From: Magnetococcales bacterium
Lineage (GTDB): Bacteria > Pseudomonadota > Magnetococcia > Magnetococcales > JADFYX01
Direction of reading: 5' to 3'
Assembly: GCA_015232405.1 (NCBI GenBank)
Contig: JADFZS010000055.1
Span: 1-34,933 of the forward strand
Length of the DNA stretch: 34,933 nucleotides
Shown here: positions 25,705 through 34,547 of the stretch, in pieces
Position numbering within the stretch: position 1 is the stretch's first letter
Layout: each line of letters starts with the position of its first letter
The notes under the pieces: generated by a model
The model's database searches: none
What the model was told of the DNA's origin: nothing
The model's input: the letters and a program-made list of their open reading frames with translations, nothing else
Position numbers and translations under genes: made by a program

Positions 25705-26979
25705 TTATAGAATTGGATTTCCATCATTTAATATGGAACGGCGCATGGACTCAGAACCAGCCAGCAAAATCGCCTCTTCATCCATCTCAGGCTTTGCCTC
25801 AACCACACCAAGACCAAAATGAAACTCTTTGGGGATTGACTCTTGGTTGATAATTGGGTCTAGCACCTCATCTTTGATGGTTTTCGCCATGGCTACGGCC
25901 TGGTTTTGATCCCTATCAGGAGCAAAAATCGCTAATCCATCGCTGGCAGTACGAAATATCTCATAACTGCCACTCTCTTTGATTCTGCCACCAAGCCAAC
26001 GGATAAGAGCCGAAAACCGCTCCCTACCCCAACTTTTTCTAATACGACCAAGATCGACTATTCCGATAAACAGCACCGAAAAACTACTTCCCCTGCCCTC
26101 ATGAATCTCTATACGTTCTTGATTGATCCGCGCCATCAAACCATAACGGTTGGGCATACCGGATACAGCGTCCATCAGATCGGAATCTTGGGTCTCCAAG
26201 AGTATATTTTCTGCTTGGTGAAACAGTTTTTTCAGCTCTTTTGTGGTGTAATCTATGGTATCTAAATTATCCAATACCTGTACCGTCTGCTCACCAACAC
26301 CTTGAATCTCAGAGGTGATCACCTCGGTAATGGATTCCAATGGTAGCTCTTCATCCACATTCTCCAGGCTTTCACTTAACTGGTTTATAACATCGCAAGA
26401 ACGTTCCAAACGGCTGGAGGTGCTAGCCAAACCTTTGGTAAAGTCCAGCAGATAGCGGTTTCTACGGCTATTTTCCTGCACATCTGCCTTTTCTTTGCGA
26501 ATTTGCGAAACAATTACCTGCGCTAAATATCGATGAATTTCATGCCAGGATGAAGATATCTCCCCACTTCTGTTTTTGGGAACACCTCCATAACCAGCCG
26601 CCATAAGTGCCCTATCCAATAGAGCCAGGTCTATATCGGGCTTGCCCTCTGGAAACATCATGTTTTCTTGCACTATTTTTAAACCATCATCAATCTCTGT
26701 CAAAAATTGAGCAAGTTCATCGCTATCTATAGTGCCATGCTTTCTTATTTTAAGAGCAAAACGGTGGATAACCGCCTCAAGCTCCCGATCACCATTTAAC
26801 AGGGGTAGCATAACCCGTTCCAACAAAAGCAGGGTTCCTTCATGATATAAATTTGTCTCCTCAAAACAGACCCCACGTCGCAGTACATCTTTCAACAGGT
26901 TCATAACCCCCTCAATGTTTGGGATCTCACTGTTGAGCCTATCGCGAATGCTATATAGTGTGTGCTGAGTGTTTACCAT
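25705..26979 (-). CDS. Degenerate GGDEF-domain protein (downstream copy)
   Basis: A 424-residue cytoplasmic protein, probably second gene of a pair. Residues about 1-165 are helical and resemble the N-terminal part of the upstream partner (IRDRLNSEIPNIEGVMNLLK). Residues 190-265 look like coiled coil. Residues about 265-420 form a GGDEF fold beginning LMDAVSGMPNRYGL. The catalytic motif reads RTASDGLAIF: ASDGL replaces GG(D/E)EF, losing both glycines and the catalytic Glu. Diguanylate cyclase activity is therefore unlikely; c-di-GMP or GTP sensing or a scaffolding role remains possible. It lies 9 bp after the upstream copy, with its AGGAAG ribosome site at that gene's stop codon. Confidence 0.78.
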   Translation of the reverse strand: MVNTQHTLYSIRDRLNSEIPNIEGVMNLLKDVLRRGVCFEETNLYHEGTLLLLERVMLPLLNGDRELEAVIHRFALKIRKHGTIDSDELAQFLTEIDDGLKIVQENMMFPEGKPDIDLALLDRALMAAGYGGVPKNRSGEISSSWHEIHRYLAQVIVSQIRKEKADVQENSRRNRYLLDFTKGLASTSSRLERSCDVINQLSESLENVDEELPLESITEVITSEIQGVGEQTVQVLDNLDTIDYTTKELKKLFHQAENILLETQDSDLMDAVSGMPNRYGLMARINQERIEIHEGRGSSFSVLFIGIVDLGRIRKSWGRERFSALIRWLGGRIKESGSYEIFRTASDGLAIFAPDRDQNQAVAMAKTIKDEVLDPIINQESIPKEFHFGLGVVEAKPEMDEEAILLAGSESMRRSILNDGNPIL

Positions 26980-26988
26980 GATATCTTC

Positions 26989-28263
26989 CTATGCCTCCCG
27001 TACTTTCAAGATGGCGGCATCTTCTTCACCATCTACGGGTTCATCTTTTAAATCTGCCAAATTATCTGTTGCTTGCAACATATCCTGAGCTGTCATACCT
27101 GCTGTGAATGATCTTGAGCCGTACTTAACTGTGATATTGTCGATACCGTTGGATAGATTAAATTCGGTACTGTTTAACAGTGTGCCAATGTTTGAGGTAA
27201 CATCCCCACTAACTTTATGGGTCGCCTCAGGAAAAATCATGGCAAAACGATCTACACCTAGCTGGGCAAGAAAATCCACATCTTGCAGTTGCGAGCGAAC
27301 CAGAGTTGCAACGGTTTTAATAAACTGCTGCTCTTCGGCCTTTTGAAGCTTTGCCGTTATGTTGCTAAAGTCTTGAATATGAATAAGTGAAATTGAAAAC
27401 AGCTCACCAAGATGCAACGCTCTCTCTAAATGACGATAGAGATGGGCGGTAAATGATGAACGGCTGGGAATACCTGTCTGGGGATCAATAAATTGTGATT
27501 TTTGCGAAAGAACAATAGACTCTTCTAGCTGGGAGATACTATCCCGCAGCCTGTTGGCCTTGGCTCTGCCCTCTGACATCTTGGACCTTAAAGCACCAGA
27601 AATTCTATGATAACCAAGAAGCTGTTGGCGTAGGAGAATCTCAAGCTTTTGCGAGCTTTTACGAGTTCCATCAACAGGGTTGCCAGCAAAAAATTGGGTT
27701 GTGGCATAATCCACCAGATGACCAGCCGGGTAGGCTGCAATAAGCTGTCGCCCCATTAAAAGCAGCTTTTGTTGCCAGGCTTTTTCACTGGCAATTGCCT
27801 GGGCAGCCAAATTGACTGTCTGCTGCTCTCCCACCATGGTTAGCTGTTGGTTTAGGGTCTGGGTACCGGGATCTTTGTTGGCTGATTGGGGAAAAATTTG
27901 TGCTATACGACCCATAAAAGAGATGGGTACTGAACTATACCCAGCCAAGGGTGAGCTACCTATGGTAAAGGCCATGAGGGATTGCAGTACCCGACCAAAC
28001 TTGGTCAAATCCAATTCACCATCTTTCTCAATGGTTTGGATCAACTCCTCCACCTTTTTTTGACTATTTTTATTTTTGGTAAAAAACTGCTGCAAGGAGG
28101 AGAGAAACTTAATTAGCTGATCTTTTGCAGCCTTCTTTTCTGCAACACAGGTTCCGGCCTTTAGCTGATCTTCAACCATGGTTAAAATTAGCTTTAGATT
28201 AGGTCTTTCAACCCTAAGCTGATCGTATAAATCATCAAAAAAACTGGCTGTTTGGCTCGTCAT
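26989..28263 (-). CDS. Degenerate GGDEF-domain protein (upstream copy)
   Basis: A 424-residue cytoplasmic protein, the same length and layout as the gene that follows it. It has an N-terminal helical domain (LYDQLRVERPNLKLILTMVEDQ, in part, with a matching Cys in AGTCVAE), a mid helical region with coiled coil (about 225-255) and a GGDEF-like domain from SQFIDPQTGIPSRSSF. The active-site motif reads LGVDRFAMIFP (GVDRF at 336-340), with the catalytic Glu replaced by Arg. Activity is unlikely. It has AAGGTGA before its ATG. It lies downstream of the polysaccharide deacetylase gene, from which a strong palindrome separates it. Confidence 0.78.
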   Translation of the reverse strand: MTSQTASFFDDLYDQLRVERPNLKLILTMVEDQLKAGTCVAEKKAAKDQLIKFLSSLQQFFTKNKNSQKKVEELIQTIEKDGELDLTKFGRVLQSLMAFTIGSSPLAGYSSVPISFMGRIAQIFPQSANKDPGTQTLNQQLTMVGEQQTVNLAAQAIASEKAWQQKLLLMGRQLIAAYPAGHLVDYATTQFFAGNPVDGTRKSSQKLEILLRQQLLGYHRISGALRSKMSEGRAKANRLRDSISQLEESIVLSQKSQFIDPQTGIPSRSSFTAHLYRHLERALHLGELFSISLIHIQDFSNITAKLQKAEEQQFIKTVATLVRSQLQDVDFLAQLGVDRFAMIFPEATHKVSGDVTSNIGTLLNSTEFNLSNGIDNITVKYGSRSFTAGMTAQDMLQATDNLADLKDEPVDGEEDAAILKVREA

Positions 28264-28299
28264 TACACATTCACCTTAAAAGAATATTGTGTGAAATGT

Positions 28300-28333
28300 G
28301 GCAATTTTTAGTTAAAAAAATCTAAAAATTGCC
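28300..28333. terminator. Perfect 12-bp inverted repeat between deacetylase and GGDEF genes
   Basis: GGCAATTTTTAG and CTAAAAATTGCC form a perfect 12-bp stem around a 10-base loop containing an A-run (U-run on the minus strand). It starts just 13 bp after the deacetylase stop and ends about 37 bp before the next start. A terminator or attenuator separating the envelope operon from the GGDEF pair is the simplest reading; a U-tract after the stem is missing. Confidence 0.55.
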
Positions 28334-28345
28334 TTACGAGTCAGC

Positions 28346-29923
28346 CTAATTTTTCTGTTCAGCTACATATTTCTCTGGTTCAGCAGTTGCTGGCTTCGGA
28401 TAGAGAGCGCGGGCTGACTCTGGTATTAAGAGTTGCGAAACCCGTGCCAATACTATTCCTTTTGCTTCCAAGGTCGGTATCCACTCTTCAAGAGCGGCTA
28501 AAGTTCCAGGATATGGGTGACCAATCCCCACAACCGGGCCGTTATGTGCTAAAGACTCCAATAGATAAAGCTGCTTTAAAATCGACGCTTTATCCTGGTT
28601 GTTATCGATAAAAACATCTCTACGAACTGTGGGAACACCGTGGGCTAACGCTCTTGACTCCGCAACAGTTCTGGTGGAGGTTCGACTATCGACAAAAAAC
28701 AGCTTTTCCTCGGCAAGAACTTCCATAACAACATCCATTGCTTCCTTTTTTGTTGTTAAAAAAGAGCCCATATGGTTGTTTATGCCTACCGCCGTGGTGA
28801 ATTCTGCCAGATTATCCAACAGCACCCTACGTATTTTATCAGGACCCATTCCATCCAACAGGGCTTTAGGGCCGGGTCTAACACCAGGATAACCACGGGG
28901 TTGCATTGGTTGATGGAGTATCAGCTCCTTGCCTGTCTTTTTGGCGATCTCCACCACATCGTGGGAGGCAATACCACCGGGAAGAACCGCCAGGGTAATA
29001 TCAGCAGGAAGCCTTGAAATGGATTTTGACACCCAACTGTTGTAGCCTAAATCATCAATAATCAAAGCCAAACGCATCTTTGCCCGTTTACGATTAGTTC
29101 GTTTTGGTGGGGCAAAAAGTGGATCAGGCTCTGGATATTTAAAATCTTCAACAAAATGCTCTTCGTAGACAATTTTTTTGCCGTTGGCTGGTGGCGGGGC
29201 TATGACATCAAGCACCTTGGCTGCTACAGCATCGACTTTTTTATGCGTGGCTACTTGGCTTTTTTTAGCAACATCTACTTGCTTCTCACCAATACTCCCA
29301 ATCTGGGATTTATCAACCTCTGGGGTATCTAACTCTGGCTCTTTGTTGGCTGAACTTGAGTTTAACGTAGGCTTTGACTCCCCTTTTGCAACAACAGCAC
29401 TCTTAGCAACAGGGGTTTTTGTGGGTTTAAATCTCGATCGGTCTAAATTCAAAGCACCCTCTGTGGAGGCTGCTGAACCTGACTCCACCACCGAGGATAT
29501 GGCTGAATTCAACTCAGTTGATATCCCGTGGAGTTTTCGACCAGGATCTTTTTTGGCAACTTTGTTCAGGCTGTTAAGGGGGCCGTCAGAAGCCAAAGTA
29601 CCATCATTAGAGATACTTTCACCAACTGCAGCTACACTATCTGCTACCGCTTTTCCACTAACCGATTGATCGTCATCGCTGGCAGGGACAGCTTTTTTTG
29701 CCACAACAACATCCGCTTTTGGCTCTTTTGCCTGATCTTTTTTCTGCTTATTATCAGCTACATTAGTCTGTAAAGGGGAGCTTTCCCCATCTAATATCGG
29801 GGCTAGCCGACCCCAACCCAAAAACACTACAACAGCCAGTACCAATACCAAACCCAACATGGTGAAAAGCAGTCCAGATACAGGTTTTTTCCCTACGGAC
29901 TGTACATCTTGTGAATCTTCCAA
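28346..29923 (-). CDS. Divergent polysaccharide deacetylase family protein
   Basis: A 525-residue protein: a cytosolic N-terminus, one membrane helix (about 17-40, LLFTMLGLVLVLAVVVFLGW), a long low-complexity Ala/Lys/Ser linker (about 45-250) and a C-terminal divergent polysaccharide deacetylase domain (about 280-510). Domain signs: RLALIIDDLGYNSWVSKSI, DITLAVLPGG, KELILHQPMQPRGYPG, GINNHMGSFLTT, LFFVDSRTS and GIGHPYPGTL. The domain would act in the periplasm on cell-wall glycan. The start is a TTG at 29923 with AGGGAAA before it, overlapping the ctpA stop, so it is co-translated with ctpA. The family follows ctpA in many proteobacteria. The substrate is unproven. Confidence 0.88.
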   Translation of the reverse strand: MEDSQDVQSVGKKPVSGLLFTMLGLVLVLAVVVFLGWGRLAPILDGESSPLQTNVADNKQKKDQAKEPKADVVVAKKAVPASDDDQSVSGKAVADSVAAVGESISNDGTLASDGPLNSLNKVAKKDPGRKLHGISTELNSAISSVVESGSAASTEGALNLDRSRFKPTKTPVAKSAVVAKGESKPTLNSSSANKEPELDTPEVDKSQIGSIGEKQVDVAKKSQVATHKKVDAVAAKVLDVIAPPPANGKKIVYEEHFVEDFKYPEPDPLFAPPKRTNRKRAKMRLALIIDDLGYNSWVSKSISRLPADITLAVLPGGIASHDVVEIAKKTGKELILHQPMQPRGYPGVRPGPKALLDGMGPDKIRRVLLDNLAEFTTAVGINNHMGSFLTTKKEAMDVVMEVLAEEKLFFVDSRTSTRTVAESRALAHGVPTVRRDVFIDNNQDKASILKQLYLLESLAHNGPVVGIGHPYPGTLAALEEWIPTLEAKGIVLARVSQLLIPESARALYPKPATAEPEKYVAEQKN

Positions 29924-29935
29924 TTTTCGTTTTCC

Positions 29936-31378
29936 CTAACGGCGAGCTATCCAACCTGTTTTGGTTGATAACTGACCTTGTAGTACTTGTAACCCCCGCA
30001 ATAAATCCAAGGCACGGCTAAGTTGATAATCTTCTTTGCTGTGCCCGGTTACTCTGTCTCGTTCAGCTAGGTTATCATCTTGCATATCTTCACTGCTATC
30101 TTTGCTATCTCCCTCTTTGGAGCTGCCAGAAGATTTATCCTTCTTTGATTTGGGCTTTTTACCAGTGCTTTTAGATGGATCTCCAGCATCATTTTCGTTG
30201 GCGTTTTGTAAATGCCCCTTAAGATCGGCCTCTGTTTTGGTCCGCCCTGTCCGTTTTTTGCCACTCAACTCTAAATCTTCAACCACAATATCCGGCTCAA
30301 TACCTTTGGCTTGAATGGAACGACCACTTGGTGTGTAGTATTGTGCCGTTGTCAAGCGCAAGCCAGAACCATCGTTAAGTGGAATTATGGTCTGTACGGA
30401 ACCCTTACCAAATGAGCGCGTACCCATTACAACTGCCCGGTTATGATCTTGCAGAGCACCAGAAACAATCTCTGAAGCAGAAGCAGACCCGGTGTTTATC
30501 AATACCACCATGGGAGCACCTTTAACCAGATCCCCACTATGGGCCTCAAATGACATATCTTTACCAGCTATTCTACCCTTGGTGTAGACAATCAGACCTT
30601 TTTCCAAGAAAGCATCAGCCACCTGCACAGCCTGGTCCAACAGACCACCAGGATCATTACGCAGATCCAACACTAAACCTTGAACACCCTCTTTACCTGC
30701 TTTTTCGTTAAGCTCATCAATGGCTTTTTCCAAAAGAGGATAGCTCTGCTCGTTGAATTGAATTATCCGCACATAGCCGATATCATTTTTCTCCAACCGC
30801 CACCTGACACTGCGGATTTTAATAATGGCACGGGTGATGGTAAATTTAAGAGGCTCCAACTCCCCTTTACGGAAAATGGTCAACTCGATTGTAGTTCCCG
30901 GCTTGCCACGCATCAACTTGACGGCCTGCATTAAGTTCATGTCGTTGGTTTCTGCATCATCAATTTTGATGATTAAATCACCAGCCTTGATACCAACCCG
31001 ATCAGCGGGGGTATCTTCAATTGGCGAAACAATGCGGATGCCTCGATCACCACGAGATATCTCTATGCCAAGGCCACCAAACTCTCCTTTGGTGTCAACC
31101 TGCATCTCTTTAAAACTCTCAGGAGTTAAAAAGGAGGAGTGTGGGTCCAGGGCTTTCAACATGCCGTGAATTGCACCATAGAGAATCTCTTTTTCGTCGA
31201 CCTCTTTAACGTAATTTTGCTGAATAAGGGAGTAAACCTCTGAAAAAACTCTCAGTTTTTCATAAGTTACCTTACTCACAGCCTGAACATTCTGGCTTGA
31301 AATGTTAAGGCCTACAACTACACCAAATACGACTAAAAAAAAGACTAAGGGACGTCTGCCCCGGAAAAGACCTTTCAC
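29936..31378 (-). CDS. ctpA: C-terminal processing peptidase, S41 family
   Basis: A 480-residue periplasmic serine protease of the Ctp/Prc family, which trims or degrades periplasmic proteins including cell-wall hydrolases in other bacteria. Order: signal anchor (1-30), N-terminal cap helices (DPHSSFLTPESFKEM), PDZ (about 100-175, GGLGIEIS, SPIEDTPADRVGIKAGD) and S41 catalytic core with LDLRNDPGGLL, NTGSASASEIVSGAL (S300) and RSFGKGSVQT (K325); the 25-residue Ser-Lys spacing equals that of E. coli Prc. The C-terminus (about 375-450) is a charged Lys/Ser/Asp-rich tail not typical of the family. The start is GTG at 31378 with GGGAG upstream. Confidence 0.93.
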   Translation of the reverse strand: MKGLFRGRRPLVFFLVVFGVVVGLNISSQNVQAVSKVTYEKLRVFSEVYSLIQQNYVKEVDEKEILYGAIHGMLKALDPHSSFLTPESFKEMQVDTKGEFGGLGIEISRGDRGIRIVSPIEDTPADRVGIKAGDLIIKIDDAETNDMNLMQAVKLMRGKPGTTIELTIFRKGELEPLKFTITRAIIKIRSVRWRLEKNDIGYVRIIQFNEQSYPLLEKAIDELNEKAGKEGVQGLVLDLRNDPGGLLDQAVQVADAFLEKGLIVYTKGRIAGKDMSFEAHSGDLVKGAPMVVLINTGSASASEIVSGALQDHNRAVVMGTRSFGKGSVQTIIPLNDGSGLRLTTAQYYTPSGRSIQAKGIEPDIVVEDLELSGKKRTGRTKTEADLKGHLQNANENDAGDPSKSTGKKPKSKKDKSSGSSKEGDSKDSSEDMQDDNLAERDRVTGHSKEDYQLSRALDLLRGLQVLQGQLSTKTGWIARR

Positions 31379-31655
31379 TTGGATCTCCCGTTAGTACATT
31401 AAAAACTTGATTTACAACTTTTACACAAGAACCCTATGTTATAAGGCCATGGAGATACAATTATCAACATATTAGAAAACCAATATTTAATAACCCACCC
31501 CTACAACCGAGGATTTTAGCACAAATCAGCCACCACTTAAAGCACTGAAACCCACTGTTATACAACTTTTTTTACTATGTAAACAACAGATTATAAAGAC
31601 CAGAAAATTACTTGAAATAAAAAATTTTCGCTATACATTAAAACAGCTCTTTTTA
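31379..31655. other. Intergenic region between envC and ctpA
   Basis: This 277-bp AT-rich gap separates the envC stop from the ctpA GTG. It holds the ctpA ribosome site (GGGAG) and presumably a ctpA promoter on the minus strand, but no clear hexamer pair, stem or ORF is visible. Its size suggests ctpA can be transcribed independently of gpmI-envC. Confidence 0.4.
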
Positions 31656-32987
31656 TTACATCTGGGCAAGCCAGCGTTTGGGATTTTCAGCTTTACCACG
31701 TCTGCGAATTTCAAAATAGAGACCCGGAACCCCCTCCAAAGAGCCTGTGTCACCTGTATGGGCGATGACTTGACTAACATCTACCCGGTCTCCAGGGGTA
31801 ACCAATAACCTGCTATTGTGACCATATAAAGAGTAGATATTATCACCATGGTTTAAAATTATCAGCAGTCCATAGCCACGAAACCAATCGGCGTAGACAA
31901 CCTGAGCCTTATGAATCGCTTTTACTGGCGAATTTTTGGCAACCCTAAAAAACAGCCCCGGCTTTCTCGTCTGCCCCTGAGCCCAAACCGGTAGAGGCAG
32001 CTGCCCTTTTATCCTGGTGATTCTTCTGTTACTGCCCTGCTTTTTGTTCTTGGGTTTGCGCAGGGGTTTGGCTGCTGTGGCACTGTAGTTACTGGCGATA
32101 GTGTTGTTGTAGATCTGTTTTGGAGCAGATCTAGGCACAGGTACGCCCTCACCCTTTAGCCCAATATCCTCACGGGGTTTATCTGTAGTGTTTTGATTTT
32201 CATCTGTTTGATCTTCATCGGCCTTTGTAGACAAAACATTGGATAACCGCTCCATAAAGGATGCTAAAGAGGATCTGCTGCGGTTTAACTCAGCTATTTT
32301 TTTTTGGTGAAACTGCTCCTCTTGTTGCAAAGTCTGCAACATGGTACTGCGCTTGTTGCGGTTTGTCAGGACCAGCTCGCGTTCAGCCTGCAACTTTTCA
32401 GTCAGCTCCTTTACCTTTGTTACCATGGTCTGGTGTTTTGCAACCGAGGAGTCCAGCTCATCAATTGATTGGTTGAAGGCTTTAAATTTTTCGTGGCGAG
32501 ATTTTATCAAACGCCCATAATATAGAACACTCTGCCGTACACGGGCGGAGTTATCCTGTGACAATGCTACCTTGACCACCCCCTGACCACCCAAACCATA
32601 CATAAGACGCAAATGGGCCTTTAGCTGGCGTTGCATATCCGCCACCTGCACACGACCTAAAGCAACTTTTTGGGCAAGGCGTGGGAGATCTTCCTGGGCC
32701 TTTTGTCGCTGCTTTGCCAAAAAGGTCAGTTGGGTTTCAGTTTTGGCTAAACTTCTGTCTATCGTGTCGAGTTCAGCCAACAGCCCTTTTTTTTCTCCCT
32801 CGGTACGACCCAGGGCTTTTTTTTCGGCAACCAGCTGTTTGATCACCCGGTTTAATTGCAGACGGCTTTTCTGCACCGCCTGTTCATCAGCGTTGGCCCA
32901 CACCGGTAAAGGCGCGAGCAAAAGCAGGCAAGGCAGTATAAAGGCACAAGCAAACCTGGCAATATTTTTATAATATTGTTGTAACAT
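31656..32987 (-). CDS. envC: Murein hydrolase activator EnvC, degenerate M23 domain
   Basis: A 443-residue periplasmic protein with a signal peptide (1-32, ending VWANA), two long coiled coils (about 35-110 and 160-260), a low-complexity linker and a C-terminal LytM/M23 domain (about 330-443). In the domain the metal-binding His set is not intact: LNHGDNIYSLYGHNSRL is present but the last HxH reads PGLYFEIRRRG, the form found in EnvC proteins that activate amidases rather than cut peptidoglycan. It starts 9 bp after gpmI with a weak ribosome site, so the two are probably co-transcribed. Expected role: recruitment and activation of AmiA/AmiB-type amidases at the septum. Confidence 0.9.
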   Translation of the reverse strand: MLQQYYKNIARFACAFILPCLLLLAPLPVWANADEQAVQKSRLQLNRVIKQLVAEKKALGRTEGEKKGLLAELDTIDRSLAKTETQLTFLAKQRQKAQEDLPRLAQKVALGRVQVADMQRQLKAHLRLMYGLGGQGVVKVALSQDNSARVRQSVLYYGRLIKSRHEKFKAFNQSIDELDSSVAKHQTMVTKVKELTEKLQAERELVLTNRNKRSTMLQTLQQEEQFHQKKIAELNRSRSSLASFMERLSNVLSTKADEDQTDENQNTTDKPREDIGLKGEGVPVPRSAPKQIYNNTIASNYSATAAKPLRKPKNKKQGSNRRITRIKGQLPLPVWAQGQTRKPGLFFRVAKNSPVKAIHKAQVVYADWFRGYGLLIILNHGDNIYSLYGHNSRLLVTPGDRVDVSQVIAHTGDTGSLEGVPGLYFEIRRRGKAENPKRWLAQM

Positions 32988-32996
32988 TCTTGGCTC

Positions 32997-34547
32997 TTAA
33001 ATAAACCGTAGCAAAGATTTTCCACTCATCTGGGCTGGCTTCTCGATAGACATCAAAGTTAGCAGTGTAGGTGCAACATCACACAAACGACCATTTTGCA
33101 ATTCAGCCTTACGTCCTAAATATATCAACGGAGCCGGATTATTGGTATGGGCAGTATGGGGTTGACCAGTGGATGCTTTCAACATCATATCGGCATTACC
33201 GTGGTCGGCAGTTATCAACATCTCACCACCCATGGCAAGTATGTGCTCCGCCAAACGCCCCAAACAGCTATCAACAGTCTCTATAGCTTTGATGGCTGCA
33301 TCTAAATTGCCCGTATGTCCAACCATATCGGCATTGGCATAGTTCATCACCACAAGATCATAATTGGACTCATCAATTTTAGCCAAAATCTGGTCTGTTA
33401 GCTCCACTGCCGACATCTCAGGCTGTATATCATAAGTTGCCACATTGGGGGAGGCAACCAGCAAACGGTCTTCTCCAGGAAAAGGGTCCTCTAAACCACC
33501 GTTAAAAAAGTAGGTAACATGGGCATATTTTTCGGTTTCTGCTCCACGAAGCTGGGTTAAACCCAAACGGGATATCTCTTCACCCAGAATATGGGTAGGC
33601 TGTTCTGGGGGATAGCCTATCAAAACACCTTTTAGGGTTTCATCATATTGGGTAAGACAAAAAAAAGCGGCCAGCTCTGGCTGGGTTTTGCGATTAAATC
33701 CCTTAAAACTCCCCTCTCCTGTTGCCGGATCGGTAAAGGCATGGCTTATCTCCCGCATCCTATCGGCACGAAAGTTCATCATCAAAATAGCATCATCACT
33801 CTTTATACATAGAGCAGGGCTGGATTTTGGCCCGATTTTGGTGGGTAGCATAAACTCATCGTTAATATCGTTGGCATATGAAGCTTTGATGGCTGAGATA
33901 GGATCATCGCCCTGCTCCCCTTCACCCAGGGTATAAAGATCATAGGCTTTTTCTACTCTATCCCAACGGTTATCCCGGTCCATGGCGTAATATCTACCAG
34001 AAAGGGTAACAATCTGCCCTGCCCCAATCACATCCAGATCAGCCATAAATTGCTCAACAAAACCAAGGGCAGACTGGGGTGGCGTGTCACGTCCGTCGAG
34101 AATACCGTGGATGTAGATTTGCTCAACACCAGCATTTTTTGCCACCTTGACCGCAGCCAAAAGATGATCGGTATGGGAGTGCACCCCACCAGGAGAGAGC
34201 AACCCCATGATATGCACCGCCCCACCTTTGGCGACAGCTCCGTCAACAGCTTGTAATAAACCCCTATTTTGTAAAAACTCCCCATCAGCGATAGATTTAT
34301 TGATACGGGTATAATCCTGATAGACAATACGCCCTGCCCCAAGATTGGTATGACCAACCTCAGAGTTACCCATCTGCCCCGAAGGCAACCCCACATGCTC
34401 GGCACTGGTCTCCACCAAGGCATTGGGGAAAGTAGCCAACCAACCATCAATAAAAGGTGTTTTCCCCTGATAAATAGCATTATCAGCAGACCCCTCCGCA
34501 ACACCCCAACCATCTAAAACAACTAAAACAACCGGCTTTGGTCTCAT
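32997..34547 (-). CDS. gpmI: 2,3-bisphosphoglycerate-independent phosphoglycerate mutase
   Basis: This cytoplasmic glycolytic enzyme interconverts 3- and 2-phosphoglycerate with two Mn2+ ions. Alkaline-phosphatase-superfamily signatures are complete: VVLDGWG (D12), the phospho-acceptor Ser62 in PSGQMGNSEVGHTNLGAGR, HGILDGRDTPP, SGRYYAMDRDNRWDR, NYANADMVGHTG and TADHGNADMM. The frame continues upstream to 34610, but the ATG at 34547 gives 516 residues, the standard length, and puts the catalytic serine at the canonical position 62. The ribosome site is weak (GTGGTG). Its place ahead of envC and ctpA is a known proteobacterial arrangement. Confidence 0.96.
   Translation of the reverse strand: MRPKPVVLVVLDGWGVAEGSADNAIYQGKTPFIDGWLATFPNALVETSAEHVGLPSGQMGNSEVGHTNLGAGRIVYQDYTRINKSIADGEFLQNRGLLQAVDGAVAKGGAVHIMGLLSPGGVHSHTDHLLAAVKVAKNAGVEQIYIHGILDGRDTPPQSALGFVEQFMADLDVIGAGQIVTLSGRYYAMDRDNRWDRVEKAYDLYTLGEGEQGDDPISAIKASYANDINDEFMLPTKIGPKSSPALCIKSDDAILMMNFRADRMREISHAFTDPATGEGSFKGFNRKTQPELAAFFCLTQYDETLKGVLIGYPPEQPTHILGEEISRLGLTQLRGAETEKYAHVTYFFNGGLEDPFPGEDRLLVASPNVATYDIQPEMSAVELTDQILAKIDESNYDLVVMNYANADMVGHTGNLDAAIKAIETVDSCLGRLAEHILAMGGEMLITADHGNADMMLKASTGQPHTAHTNNPAPLIYLGRKAELQNGRLCDVAPTLLTLMSIEKPAQMSGKSLLRFI

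Noticed and set aside
29178-29669. 163-codon plus-strand ORF opposite the polysaccharide deacetylase
   Set aside because: Antisense shadow of a low-complexity linker in a well-supported gene; no ribosome site or family motif.
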